From: Dermanyssus gallinae
Lineage: Eukaryota; Arthropoda; Arachnida; Mesostigmata; Dermanyssidae
DNA length: 64,000 nucleotides
Assembly: GCA_003439945.1 (NCBI GenBank)
Contig: QVRM01005617.1
Span: 68,501 to 132,500 of the forward strand
Direction: 5' to 3'
How positions within the stretch are numbered: position 1 is the first letter of the stretch; every line of letters begins with the position of its first letter. The position numbers and the translations under genes are program-made. This document shows, piece by piece, positions 12,660-24,464 of the stretch. Under the pieces are notes generated by a model that worked only from the letters and a program-made list of their open reading frames with translations, made no database searches and was not told the origin of the DNA.

Positions 12660-12742
12660 TATATATGTATATAATATTGTTGTTACATTTCACATATGCA
12701 GGTACTCTTGTTTTGGCAATGGGTTATTTATGATAGGTACAA

Positions 12743-12785
<43 letters not shown>

Positions 12786-14866
12786 CTCAATAATGCCACG
12801 ATAGTTATGCTGCATTTTCTGTAAGGGAGTATGCCATTAAACAATAATTTGTAGTTACGCAAAGACGGGTCGTGAGGGAGAGACAATCCCGAGGTTATTT
12901 TGATGTAAATTGGTGATACTTAAGCTAGCAATAATCGATTAAAATAGCCAATGTATGCGGATCCCTGCACGGTTGAATTTTATGAATTACAATTTGACTC
13001 ATACAACCAAAATGTGCATGATGCACTGAAAATCCCCCAATAAGTATTTTTTAAATATTTTATGACCTGGACATATATTGTGACAGACTGCTTGTGCAAT
13101 GACGTATTAATAAAGTAACTCATGTCCATAGAATTATTTGAATTACGCGTTGTTGTTTCTTATAATATACTATTATATTGTATTTAAAATATACATATAA
13201 TACGTATTGGATAATGGAAGCAATTGAATTTTAGCTTTTTAGTACCTTCTTCTTCAGAACGCATTCACAGTGTTTGGAGGATGTGGCTGAGAGGACTTCA
13301 CGACAAAGAGAGCTCCTGATTGTTAGCAATCGCTAAGCGAGAACGTGGCGTTTTAACCCATTTTCTGAAGCTTGATAACTAACTTTACTTTAATTCAAAT
13401 AATGTCAATCGACGGGCTGGTCAGATAATGACAGGCAGTGCAAATGAAACTCCAGGAGGTGTAGTTTCTATCAATTTGGAAGTCTATAAGCGCAGCTTTC
13501 AGCTTTGTCAACTTCTTAGTGGGAAACGATTTATGAATTGTAAACGCATATTAGATTGATATTCCAGAGATGGCTCACAAAGCAATAATCGAGATTGTTT
13601 TAAATTGACCGTTTTCATTCATAGCCACTGCTCCCAAATGCAAACACGTAGAAGAGAAGATTTTCAAGCGGAATTTAAATTTCTTGAAGTCGTCTCAACG
13701 GTGAACTCATCCTATTTTGGGCTCTTTGCAGAATATGCTGCCGTTTCAGCCATCAGATCTGAGAACGCCGGTCCGGATCTTGAATGACAGTAACTGTTGT
13801 ATATGCGGATACTATAGGAAATAACATATATATATATATATATATATGCATTACTGTGCTCATGAAAAGTTCATTTGTTTTTTATAACTCCAGAAAAGAG
13901 GTTCAATGCTCAAAATGTAAACTATCTGCTTCAGAGCCATCACCACCGGATATAATGGGCACACGTTTTGTTTCACATTTTTCCTTTTTTTTAATTCTAT
14001 TTTTGGATTTGCGCATAATTCTTTCAAGCACCTTTGAAAACTTTCCCTAAAAGTTCTCTAGGATGTTTTGCCTCCTGGGGTTTAATTTTCTCTCTGAAAT
14101 CAACAATTGGTTGAAGAGAAAAGGAGAATGAGAAAGCCGGGAAATCGAGCTTAAAGCTATATCGACAACCAAAAGCGAGTCATAAGTCGGTGTGTTAATC
14201 TGACTCAAAATCCAGGAATTCTTCTCGGGATAGCTTCAGCAACCTTCCTTTTAGCACAGAATGAATTAGTTAAGCTGGTCAAACAAAGCAGTCTTTTGTG
14301 CAATCGTATTGGCAGTGTGGGGTGTCTGCTCATGCGTGGTTTGTGGCATAGCCGTACCTTTTGCATTGCTTAACTGAATATGAGTCTATTTCTAACTGTC
14401 ATTACCTCCGATATACATAAATACATTTAGCTCGAATTATAAAATAAACTTTTATTACTAACTGAAGTGCTGTGAGCACTACATTCTGATCATTAGAACA
14501 ACAATGGTGAATAAATTCTACCGTAGGGGGAGCTATGCTAACAGCGATACACTTCGCCTAAAACCAGAGCCAGTAAAGTACGTATAACACTTTTCGTACT
14601 CTTAAAGAGTATTCTCAACACAGGGAACAACCTTCACTAAACACGTGACATAACGAGTCTGTAAGGTACTACTGGCGTTTCACAGCGTGGCAGGATCCAA
14701 TATGGAAAATCGTATTCTTACTCTTCGATTCGCTGTGCATAGGATTCATCATAAAATGTGTGTTTTACCTGGCCGCCATGAAGCTGACGAATCAACATAT
14801 CATTTACTTGAATGCTCCAACCCGGTTTCTGTAAACCGTCTAATATAACAAACTATAATACCTGCT
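12660..14866. other. Unit 2 right part, no gene seen
   Basis: Noncoding counterpart of 3905-7795 in unit 1, with (TA)n at 12747-12782 and 13825-13847. The second tract is the place where unit 1 carries a retrotransposon fragment. Confidence 0.5.
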
Positions 14867-15027
14867 ATTTGGTCAATAAATTACTTATTTTATAGAGAAG
14901 GCAACAATGATTCAGACAAGAATGCATTTATTGAGATGACTTATGATTGCTGTATGTTCAAGGGGAACTGTTTGGCTGCCGAATAATCATACAGCAAGGG
15001 CCGAACAAAATTGTGTCGCTTTGAGAT

Positions 15028-16107
15028 TTACTGGAGGCTGTCAACAAACTCAGCAAAGTCGGCGTCGTTTTCGAACACAAGACTGTAAGTTTCCTTGCCA
15101 AATATGTGCTTCAGGGTGTGCTTCAGGTCTTCGTAAGCTTCCCTCAGCTCTACGCGTACCTCAGCCAGAGTGGCCTTCAGTTGCTCCTTCTTCTCGCCCA
15201 GAGAAACCTTCCACTGTTTCGTGAGCTCGGCCAGTTTGACTTTCTGTTCAGCAATTTTCTCCTTAAGGGCGTTAAGGAAATCACTCATGCTGTAGACATC
15301 GCTGCCCTCGGTTTTCTTTTTACCGAAAAGGTCACGGAAATGTTCACGGATTTCGTCTCGTAGTTGTCTCGCTTCATTCTTGAGAGCGACCAGAGCTTTC
15401 TTGATCTCTTCTTTAGCGGCGGCGCCCGCAATCTTGACCATTTTGGCTGTTTCCTTGAGCTGAGCTAATTTTTTCAGTAGCTTAACTCGTAGGGCTTTCA
15501 CGGTGTCAACCATGTACGTCTCATCCTCTGGTTCAGTGTCTGGTTCGCTTGTTGGGGTCTCGGTTGTCGTATCCTTGCCAAAAATCTCACGCAGAGTCTG
15601 TTTGAGATCCTCAAATGCTCCTTTTAACTCCTTGCGAAGTTCAGCAAGCTTTACCTTAGCCTTCTCTTTCTGCTCTCCCAAGATTGCCTTCAGTTCTTGC
15701 TTAATTTCCGCGATTCTTACCTTCAGAGCGCTGATTCTCTCTTTCATGGCCGCCAGCAAGCTTTTCATAATGTATTCATCGTCAAGAGAGTAAGTGTCTT
15801 TCTTGTTGAAGATGCCTTTAAGTTGCTCGACGAGGTTTTTGTGAATCCTGAGGACTTCGTCCTTAAGTTCAGCCATGGCCTTCTTAATCTCCTCCTTGGC
15901 TTCCTTTCCCTTAGCCTTGACGACATTGGAAAGTTCCCTAAGCTTGGCGAGTTTCTGCTGCAACTTTACTTTTAGAGCCCTGATAGTATCAGCAATATAG
16001 ACTTCCTGCGCAAGCTCAACGTTGCTGGTCTCATCTTGGCCGAGAGAAGCTGCCTGGGTGACGGCCACAAGGGCCAGACTAGCCAGCAATGCGAGAGCGT
16101 ACTTCAT
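15028..16107 (-). CDS. Secreted four-repeat helical protein, copy 3
   Basis: 359 residues with the same four-repeat plan. From about residue 31 to the end it differs from copies 1 and 2 at only a few sites (Ser for Thr in MKSLLAA, Ser for Gly at 273, Phe for Leu in the SDFLNA stretch, Lys for Arg at 300). The signal peptide and first mature residues differ much more (LASLALVAVTQAASLGQDETS). An open frame continues upstream of the ATG to 16164, but that part is intron: a TTATTTACAG acceptor ends right before the ATG, as in the other copies. AATAAA lies at 14932-14927 on the minus strand. The sharp change in similarity inside the gene suggests gene conversion. Function unknown. Confidence 0.85.
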   Translation of the reverse strand: MKYALALLASLALVAVTQAASLGQDETSNVELAQEVYIADTIRALKVKLQQKLAKLRELSNVVKAKGKEAKEEIKKAMAELKDEVLRIHKNLVEQLKGIFNKKDTYSLDDEYIMKSLLAAMKERISALKVRIAEIKQELKAILGEQKEKAKVKLAELRKELKGAFEDLKQTLREIFGKDTTTETPTSEPDTEPEDETYMVDTVKALRVKLLKKLAQLKETAKMVKIAGAAAKEEIKKALVALKNEARQLRDEIREHFRDLFGKKKTEGSDVYSMSDFLNALKEKIAEQKVKLAELTKQWKVSLGEKKEQLKATLAEVRVELREAYEDLKHTLKHIFGKETYSLVFENDADFAEFVDSLQ

Positions 16108-16480
16108 CTGTAAATAAGACAAAAAGTTTGTGTGAGAACCTTGCACTGGTTTACTTACTCTCAAACTCTCTATATCCTTTCTGAGTGTTTAGAAATGGAC
16201 GATGGAAGTACTCTAAGAGTCGGTTCCTTAATGAAAAACCTACATACGCTTTTAAGCAGTATGAATTGCATAAAAGATAAGCAGATACTAAACGTGGCAG
16301 CTGTGAGTCTACTCTGGCTTGGGCAGGGTGCTCCTCTCTATCACGACAGTACGCGCTGAGCAAAATGTATCTACTAAGGACTACCTCGTTCTCAACTTAC
16401 CGTGACCGCCAGGTGGCGAAAGAGCTGAGGATCAGTTTGGACGGAAGGATGTCAGGGTGCACCTCTTGTCCGAAGGGTGG
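16108..16480 (-). other. Leader intron and noncoding exon 1 of copy 3
   Basis: Donor ACG|GTAAGT at 16401-16396 and acceptor ending at 16108 give a 294-nt intron. The donor stays consensus although the bases around it have changed, evidence that splicing is under selection. Confidence 0.65.
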
Positions 16481-16506
16481 TGATGCGTGAATGATCCATT
16501 GCACAG

Positions 16507-16514
16507 TTTATATA
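16507..16514 (-). promoter_or_regulatory. TATA box of copy 3
   Basis: TATATAAA on the minus strand at the position matching copies 1 and 2, although the region around it is diverged. Confidence 0.6.
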
Positions 16515-17390
16515 TCATCGCGGTGCCAGCTTTTCAATGCTAGCGATTACCGCATCCACGACTTAAGGTATTAGCCGCTGTCCAAAACGTCAGGGATTGA
16601 GAAATGTTGCTGAGATGACGGTGGAGAGCCAAGATTACATATTGCAGACGTAGCGTAAGGCTGACTCAAAAATAAAACGGCCGATAACAATACATAAGCA
16701 CAATGCGTTTGCCGATTATTGCTTGTTATTGCCATTATTATCATCGTCGCCGTTGAGCAAATGCACTTAATTACAGATTTAACTAAATGTAAAGTGTACT
16801 TCTCAGTGGATGAGCTTGCAAGATTGTAAGATATATAGTTATTTTATTTAAGCTTTGATGTATTTCCTACATTATAGTATTATGCATACCAGCGTTAGAA
16901 AATTAACTGCGATAAGCTCTTTCACGATGAAAAGAGCGCCAAATTGTTGGCGATCGGCAAGAAAGTGCGTGGCGACTTAACCGTTTTCTAAAGTTTGGTA
17001 CCTTGTATCATACTTGAATTTAATAAATGTTGGTCGATGCGCTGATCTGCTGGCGACAGCAGTCAGTGTAAATGAGACTCCAGGAGATGTAGTCTCTCGC
17101 TACTCAAAAAGCTACAAGTGCAGTTTTCAGCTGGGACTTGTTTGGGGAAAAACTTTTGGGGTGGGGGCAAAGAAAGTCACAAAAACATCCTAGTTTAGCC
17201 TCAGGAGATGGCTCTCAAAGCATAATTTTGGATTATTTAAAATCGAGAGTGCGTAGCAAGGAAGATGTTTGTGGCAGAATTTCCTTTACTTCAAGTCACC
17301 TCTACAGTGAACTAGATAACATTCTGGCGTCAGAAACTCAAACTAGAGCTATCACCTGAGCGTCTCTTAGAATATTAGACATGTTCACCA

Positions 17391-17961
17391 GCCGTGAATG
17401 AGAGCATCATAAATCCAGCTAACGAGATTAAGTAAATGTAAATAATCTTATAAAAAATATACGTGCTGAACAAATATATGATTCTATGATTCTACTTCAT
17501 GGTTTCATTTTAATTACTTGTTCCGTTTTGTAGATGGACGTCATATGCGTGGTTCATAGCATCAATTCACAATTTATCCCAATAACCCGTCTTAAATTTA
17601 AAATTATTTAGAATATGTGAAAGTTAAAAAAAAACTTACCTAAAAAGGCATAGACATATGACTGAAGTCCGTTTACGCCATAACATTGATTACACGATTT
17701 TACTTTCCCGAAGTTTGCAACAAAGCTGTTGCTGAAAAATATATCCAAATATCATGCAGAACCGCGTGACGATCCAATCTCCCATTGTCAATAAATCATT
17801 GGTGAGGCATGGCGAGACGAACGCATGTTGATCAACTCCCTTGAACCTGGCACACTTTTTGCAAATAAATGAAACTGTGTTGTATTACAAAACGAATTTA
17901 AAGTACTTTTGAAAAATACAATTTTTTGAATTTGTAGATTGCAACCGTTAAACCAGTAACG

Positions 17962-18002
<41 letters not shown>

Positions 18003-18010
18003 GGGTCTCT
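17391..18010. other. Intergenic DNA, no gene seen
   Basis: AT-rich, no motif recognised. A (TA)n tract at 17965-17999 abuts the palindromic repeat that follows. Confidence 0.5.
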
Positions 18011-19013
18011 GTATGTACTTCTTTTAAGTTTTGGTAGAATTCGCAATGAAAAGAAAGGGCGGAAACGTCTTGCTTAGGTGTGTAAATGAAATTTTTAAAG
18101 ATAGGTGTTCTGCCTTTTTCTCCTACATAATTGTGCTAATTCTACGTTTGCGGTAGAACCAGTCAACGCATAAACGAACCGATCATACCGGCGGAATATT
18201 CTGCATGACACCAGACGCAAGCTAGCAAAAAGTGAATAGCCAGATTAAGGGAAGTCATAAAAAGTCGACATGTTGTTATGTCTCATGTTGAAGTTTTTGC
18301 GTGCAAAACCGTAACATTTAGCCATTATGACCAAAAATGTATGCCCAAAGGACCAATCTCAGACAATAGCAAATTTAATGTCCATCATTTTCATACGCAA
18401 GTCATGGTGCTGCGTTGCGTAGTTACCAAGTAACTAAGTGGTTTGACAGCCATAGTTGTTATGTTGCACGTTCCGAACCGTTAAATTTTTTATACGTTTA
18501 TATATTCCGCCCCTTCCTTCCATTAGGAAAAAATATTTTCTTTGCCGAGTTCTACCATACCTCAAAATATGTTCTTAACTTTCTCATACACCCTATGCAA
18601 GTATGCAGACTTTTGCTTTGGATATGACTGTCGAAAAAGCCTAGTTACTCTGCAACTACGTAACGCAGCACCATCACTTTGGTACGAGAAATTGCTATCG
18701 CCTGAGAATCGCCCGAAAAATTGCTATTGCCTGAGAATAGCAAAATCGACCTTTTATGGCTTGAGTTACCCTGGCTATTCGCCTTTCGTTACCTTGCGTC
18801 TAGTATTATTCAGACTATGCAGAATTTTCCGCCAAACACGCCGATAGAATTTATTCCTTCACGCGTTACCGTTTCTACTGCAAACGTAGATTTTACACAA
18901 CTATGTAAGAAAAAACAGCCCTCACTCCTAAACAAGACGTTTCTGCCCTCTCAATCCCTTGCAAAGATTTTTTTTCTTGTCGAGTTCTAGCAAACCTTAC
19001 AATAAGTACATAC
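18011..19013. repeat. Long palindromic (foldback) repeat
   Basis: The left arm (from GTATGTACTT at 18011 to about 18265) is recognisable as the inverse of the right arm (about 18735 to 19013). An inner inverted pair lies at 18401-18438 and 18641-18677, around CATGGTGCTGCGTT. The centre holds an extra right-arm-like block (about 18480-18600). Arms are imperfect with indels. There is no coding capacity, so it fits a nonautonomous foldback element. A third, direct partial copy of the right arm lies at 19356-19575. Confidence 0.7.
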
Positions 19014-19320
19014 GACTATGAAAGATTTTGCATATCAACAGCGTGTCCCGGACAGCTTCGTGGAGAAGGTGGTTGGCCAAGTAAAAAAAGAGCACACGAT
19101 GAACACCGAGTAGGCTGAGGTTGTCAGCAACGTCCTTTAACACATTCTGCCATTTTTTGATAGCGCGTGCGAGCCCTTGCGGTCGCAGGTCACCTTACCC
19201 CTCGGCAATAAGGCCTTTAGGGGACGGAGGTCGGGCGCCTTTCGAGAAATCTGGCGCAATTCGAGCACGCGCCGGACATCTTCGGTAACCATGTCTACGT
19301 CTCTCCCCAGCACACCATGT

Positions 19321-19352
<32 letters not shown>

Positions 19353-19355
19353 ATT
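19014..19355. other. Spacer, no gene seen
   Basis: Unrecognised sequence with (TA)n at 19320-19347. Confidence 0.4.
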
Positions 19356-19595
19356 GCTATTGCTTGAGAATAGCCCGAAAAAATGCTATTGCCTGAGAAC
19401 AGCAATTTTTTGCATGTGAAAACTTGAACTTAAGACATAATAACATATCGACCTCTTATGGCTTGAGTTACCCTGGCTATTCGCCTTTCTTTACCTTGCG
19501 TTTAGTGTCATTCAGGTTATGCGGAATTTTTCGCCAAACACGCCGGTATGATTGGTTCCTTCATGCGTTACCGGTTCTACATATTCTATATATAC
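19356..19595. repeat. Partial copy of the palindromic repeat arm
   Basis: Matches 18715-18870 in direct orientation (for example GAGTTACCCTGGCTATTCGC) and stops at the TA-rich site where the non-LTR element inserted. Confidence 0.65.
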
Positions 19596-19853
19596 ATATA
19601 TATTGAAATACAGCTGCGTGGTTGGCTAACCGGGAGACATACTCTAGTGCGTGCTATTTGGAAACTCAAAGTTTCCCGGCCGGATTCCGTCTTCTGCGTG
19701 GCCTTTGGTGATAGTGACTTTAGTAACGTTTCAAGTAGCGCCTTCTGGCCGAAAGGCGTGAGTTTCCGGCGCTGGCTGGGGGCTCCGCCGGCTCAGGCTA
19801 GGGTATGCGAAGAGTTTACTGACGGGCATGGCTTAACAGCTAGACAGCAATGA

Positions 19854-20447
19854 CGCCTTCTGCCAAGGCAGCTGCATGCTGCTCACAGCTGCAAATTATT
19901 GCTTTGGAATTGTGAAGGTTTATCTGGGGCTTTACAGCTAGCATCAGAACGTTTGTTCGAAGGTGTGGACATTGTACTCTTGACGGAAACTTTTGTGCGA
20001 GTGGAACTGCATCTCGATGAGATGCGAGGTTTTCTTCTGCTAGCGAGTCTTCCAGACGGAGAGCGGGGAAGACCAGTAGGTGGACTTTCAATCTATTTAC
20101 GAACAGGGTCACCCCGAATGCAATGTGTGTGTCGAGGTGAGTGTTGCATGACACTCACCTCAGGTAGTTTTAACCTCGCATTGTTCTACCTGCCACCTCA
20201 CTACGATGACGTTGAGGTTGCCGATGCGATCAGTGCTGGTCTAGAGGGACTAAACCTCCAGCTACCCACTCTGGTCGGCGGCGACTTCAACTGTCGTATT
20301 GATAGTGGCGCCACCGACAGGAAGGGCGATGTGCTTCTTACGCTTCTAGAGAATAGAAGCCTGCATTGCGCGAATGAGCGTGATAAATTCATGTACGTTT
20401 GCCAAAGTGGAAGAAGCACTATCGACCTCCTGTTTTATAATCTTTAA
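19854..20447 (+). pseudogene. ORF2 part 1: AP endonuclease domain
   Basis: Open from just after the ORF1 stop to TAA at 20445-20447. Motifs seen: LLWNCEGL at the start, LLTETFV (catalytic Glu), GGDFNCRID (Asp/Asn), STIDLLFYN. After the stop the same frame continues with ARKHLPVLAS, where the family normally has an S-D-H-L-P motif, so the domain runs across the stop and its Asp is replaced. An ATGA overlap of the ORF1 stop with a possible ORF2 start lies at 19850, but in another frame, so a one-base frameshift near 19900 is likely too. Confidence 0.8.
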
Positions 20448-22508
20448 CATCCGACGGATTTTCAGGGATGCGAGGTCCTTAATATTCCAGCACGGAAGCA
20501 CCTGCCGGTGCTAGCGTCTCTGTGTCTGCCTGGCCAGGGGCGCGCCCCGCGGCTCCTGAGATCAACTTCTGACATTGAACAAAGCAACCACGCTTTGGAG
20601 GCCACTGTCAAAGCGGCTGTAGTCAAGAAGAAGTACAGAAAAAGACGGGCGCGGCCCTGGTTTACACAGGCCTGCTACCTAAAACGTCGGGAAGTGTTGG
20701 GGCTCCTGCGCCGAGCACAGGCTCTGCACCCCGACCCCCAGATAGTTGCTGATCGTAGGGCACTTTATGGCCGACATAGAGCAACCTACAAGAAACTGCT
20801 TGCGGAGAAGAAGCGCCGGTATGATGAGGAGGAGGAGTTTCGCATGCTTCAGAGAGCAGAGCGCGAACCCCATGTCTACATTGTTCGCCGGCTGAGCAAA
20901 GGCATGCACAGCATGACAAAGGAGCAGTTGCGGCAGCACTTTAGTGCTCTTCTGCTCGATACAAACGCCCCCGCACCTAACCCAGTTATTGAGCAACCGC
21001 TCACTCTGGAGCAGCACTGCATGAATTCGCCGTTTACGGTGGAAGAAGTGGTGCAGATCTTGCGCGGGTTGCCCAAGAGGAAGAGTAGTGGTCCTGATGG
21101 GATCTATTACGAACACTGGGCTGAGTCGTCCGATGTTTTAGCAGAGGAGCTGTGTAATCTGTTTAATCAGATACTCAGCGGGGGACACATACCCCAGGTT
21201 TGGCACGAGGCCAGGCTTACTCTGCTATTCAAGGGCAAATACGGTGACAACGTGGACGATCCAAGTCTCTACCGGGGTATCGCGTCGGAACGCACTCTTA
21301 AGAAAATCTTCGCCAAGTTGATTATCTCGAGGGTGTTTCCAACTGTGGAGAAGACCCTACCTCCGGAGCAATTCGGATTCAGGAAGGGTCGAGGTACACA
21401 GGACGCGATCCACGTACTCCAGTCGGAAGTTGAGCGGGTGTTGGCTGTGCCCGGGGGCCACTTGTACGCCGTCTTTATTGATTGTGTCAAGGCCTCCGAC
21501 AAAGCTCCCCGTCACTTACTAGTCGATTCATTTCGACATGCTGGGGTGGGTGGTTCTTTTCTACGAGTGCTCTCCAGCTTCTTTGCTGAAGACCGCCTTG
21601 AAGTAAACATAAGGGGCGAAGACACCTTGCAACTGAGGCAAAACGTAGGGACCCCTCAAGGGGACCCTCTCAGTTGCCTAGCCTTCTCTTTGCTCATTGC
21701 AGACCTAGCCCGCCACGTGCGGAAGGAGTTTAGAAACGCCGTCGTCGTTATGTACGCGGATGACATAGTAGTGGCCCACCGGGACCGCGGTGCCATTCGT
21801 CGTATTGTCGGCGACGTAGAAGATTACCTTCACCGTAGGGGCCTACAAATAAATTCGCGGAAGACGAAAGCCATTAAGTTTCGCCGTGGGGGTCGATTGG
21901 CTGCAGCAGACGTAATACCCTGCTGTGGCCAACCGCTGGAGTTTGTCAACTCCTTCCCGTATTTGGGTCTGAGACTGCACTATACGGGAACGACCTTTAC
22001 CAAGCACATCGGCGACAGGTGTCGGGCGGCTATTGCCTCTATTCACACAGAGATGAGAGATCTTCGACGACTGTCTCTGAGTGCTGCATTGCGTCTTTTT
22101 GAGATTAAGATTGTGCCAATGTTGAGCTACATCCTTGGCAGGGTGTGGGGCCATCTTTCCGCGGCAAATTTTGCGCAGCTAGAAAGATGCTTCACAATAT
22201 ATATGAAGCGCGTTCTTTGCTTGCCGCGGACGGAAAGGAATCGCTTTGTGTACCTGCTAGCGGGTTGCGGACCGGCAGTGGAAACAATCAGAGTCAGGCT
22301 TAAGTCACCTATTGCAATGCCACTTCAACAATTTTTGTTGGAGTGGCAGGGAAAAGTGACCGAGGCCTCGGCTGAGGTAGCGCAGTTAGATGTGTACCTC
22401 ACCAGGGAGCTTTGGGAGGGAATGGCATGCACTAGCCGGCACGTGTACACAAGGTACATTGTACATGGCTATCATCACTTGGTGTGTTCGACTCAAGGAT
22501 TTCACTAA
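20448..22508 (+). pseudogene. ORF2 part 2: reverse transcriptase
   Basis: Continues in the frame of the endonuclease without any frameshift for over 2 kb. Motifs: KRKSSGPDGI, the LLFKGKYGDN stretch, EQFGFRKGRGTQDAI, FIDCVKASDKAPR (first catalytic Asp near 21480), GTPQGDPLSCLAFSL, VMYADDIVVAH (catalytic YADD at 21752-21763), FPYLGLRL, then the thumb. It ends at TAA 22506-22508. This stop and the one at 20445 are the only breaks seen between the endonuclease and the tail. Confidence 0.88.
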
Positions 22509-22637
22509 GTTGGCGATCAATGTCGTTGCCGGTTCTGCTCGCAGGTATGCGCTAAATACCACGCAGCGAGCTGCCAGTCGCATCGGCGGTCTTTGCACTT
22601 TTTTGCCCGGTGGAACGGTCGCTAAAGTGTTAAAATT
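22509..22637 (+). pseudogene. ORF2 part 3: Cys/His finger tail
   Basis: Directly after the second TAA the same frame reads CRCRFCSQVCAKYHAASC and ends at a stop near 22625. A CxxC...H...C pattern is usual at the C-terminus of ORF2 in such elements, which supports the idea that the TAA at 22506 is a nonsense change and not the natural end. Confidence 0.6.
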
Positions 22638-22726
22638 GTATATAATGATGATTGTATTGTAATTATGTACCATCTTGAAATGCAAACATTATTGCGAAAT
22701 AAACAAAATGTATATATATTGAAATA

Positions 22727-23440
22727 TATGTGTCAAAAGCAAAATATTTCAAGGTGTTTTTGTTCCATTCGAAATAGCTAGCCCCCGCTGCACTTGTGCC
22801 ACCCTCCTTCCAATCCTTGGAAAAAATGTTCAATGCGTGGTTCGGAATCGAGTTAAGTTGGTCCTGCGAATTTTTGTCTTTCTCTTCTGTCATGTCGAAA
22901 CGTTGTCCCTTCAATTTTTTTTATCCTTAGGAAGAGAGAAAGTTGCACGGAACCAGATCCAGCGAATAGGTAGGTTGCCCAAATATAGATTTTTCATCAA
23001 ATCATCCGATAAAAGCAACAACGTGTGCGTCGATGCGTTGTAAGTGATGGATAATCCAATAGTCGCTTGCTAAGTCGAGTTCAGGCCTCTTGCGCCGGAT
23101 GTCCTTGGGCAATTAAAAAAAGCAGTCAAAAAACCTTGGTGTTGAATCTGCTTTGTCTGACTCGTTTCCTGAAATCATTCTTTGGAGCATTTCATAGATA
23201 TTCCAGGGTCTTCTATTACCGCCTGAAGGTTCAGTTCTTGGCGAGCCTCTTTTTGCTGGAAATTTACCATTTTTCGAATTTCGATGCCAGACTTCTGGCT
23301 TGGCATAGAATATCAGTCAAGATTGTTACATCTGATCCACAAGATATCTCCAATTTACTAGTTATCTCTCTGATAGTAATTCCAGGATTGTTGAGTACGA
23401 TATCATGAATATTTTTAACGAAAATGTGTGTAAAACATGT
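22727..23440 (-). pseudogene. Mariner-like element, internally deleted
   Basis: Minus-strand remnants. Near 23140-23430 a helix-turn-helix-like stretch reads NNPGITIREISNKLEIS, similar to the second DNA-binding helix of mariner-type transposases. Near 22740-22830 there is a C-terminal-like pattern (DWKEGGTSAAGASYFEW). The gap between them is too short to hold a DDE core. The sequence is homologous to 24465-25026 and 42680-42900. Confidence 0.5.
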
Positions 23441-23517
23441 GGCACAACAAAAAAGACATTAGTGGTTTTGGTCTGGCGGCAAAATTTAAAGTAATCGAAC
23501 TTGCCGATCCGTGCTCG

Positions 23518-23558
23518 TATATATATATGTTTATATATATATATATATGTATATATAT

Positions 23559-23604
<46 letters not shown>
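23518..23604. repeat. (TA)n microsatellite
   Basis: About 87 bases of TA repeat with TATGTTTA interruptions. Confidence 0.9.
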
Positions 23605-23608
<4 letters not shown>

Positions 23609-24360
23609 AAGCTTTAAACATATTTATCGTCGTAATAATTGAAATTCCGACAAAGGGGTGTAGACGAGCAAACGACATTTGCGTTTCTGTCAGGGCTAAA
23701 ACAAACATTCAAGGCATATTCTTGGAAATCGGTATTTTCTCGAACTGCGTATTGCCCCTATAATCCGACAGATAGGCAGTTCTTGTTCTACGCTCGCCGG
23801 GACGGTGTGATATCTTAGTAGCGAAGGTGATTTGTAATCGTGCTCCCTAAGACAGTTAGTGGGCCAGCGTTGCGAACCAGCTAGGATTACTCGACTGTCC
23901 GAATTTGAAACGTCTAAGCCGGAGAGGGAAATGAAGCGCGCTTGCGCGGGACAGAGCGTGCGTGACAGAGAGAGAGCGCAACTTCGTGTAGGATTAGTAA
24001 AAAAAAAAGGCAATAATTAGCAAAGGGTTACTGCACATCTGTGGTAGGCAATGACCTTCATTTATGCCCGCCTGCACACGCTACCCGCTGCTTGTATTGC
24101 TCATGCTATCGCGTATATGTATCTAAAGCGATCGATCTCCGCGTAACGTATCGCTCGATCGGTATCAAGCCGCACAGGTCGCATTCAAGCATTGTTCTCC
24201 TACGATATCGACAAGCTCCGTTCTTTTTTTTCTATGGGAGGCTTCGGGAATGCAAAATGCACGATAATCGCCGTCTCAATAGGCGCCAACTGTTCTAGCT
24301 GTTTCTAATGTCGTGTATATATATTTAGATGCGTGAAGATAAACATACCGAAATAATAAT

Positions 24361-24402
<42 letters not shown>

Positions 24403-24464
24403 CTCGAGTGGATCCAAACGTTCTGATACACATAAAAATATAAGAATATTTGTTTGGATATTTA
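23605..24464. other. Spacer, no gene seen
   Basis: No recognised motif. A (TA)n tract lies at 24368-24398, with short A and T runs. Confidence 0.4.

Larger units (their letters stand above)
7796..14866. repeat. Tandem unit 2 of the helical-protein locus
   Basis: Near-identical repeat of unit 1 with its own gene copy. It differs by a mariner insertion (11379-12659), by lacking the retrotransposon fragment, and by two deletions relative to unit 1. The offset between gene copies 1 and 2 is 7795 bases, and 7071 between copies 2 and 3. Its right end (about 14690-14866) matches 7640-7795, the flank preceding copy 2. Confidence 0.85.
14867..17390. repeat. Tandem unit 3 (partial, diverged upstream)
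   Basis: The coding part is nearly identical to copies 1 and 2, but upstream of about 16020 the sequence diverges strongly. Promoter, leader exon and a block matching 4550-5000 of unit 1 are still recognisable, and the 2000-4540 equivalent is missing. Recognisable homology ends near 17390. Confidence 0.75.
19611..22711 (+). mobile_element. Non-LTR retrotransposon with 15-bp target duplication
   Basis: Bounded by the direct repeat ATATATATTGAAATA at 19596-19610 and 22712-22726, so both ends are defined. Order: the C-terminal 80 codons of an ORF1 (stop TGA 19851-19853), AP endonuclease, reverse transcriptase, zinc-finger-like tail, AATAAA near 22697, and end. It is 5' truncated, since only the end of ORF1 remains. 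The target is TA-rich. The clade was not fixed by eye; AP endonuclease plus a YADD reverse transcriptase places it in the jockey/R1/I-type side of non-LTR elements. Confidence 0.88.

Noticed and set aside
16108..16164. N-terminal extension of copy 3 before the MKYALALL start
   Set aside because: It is intron read-through: a splice acceptor ends directly before the ATG and the other copies lack the extension.
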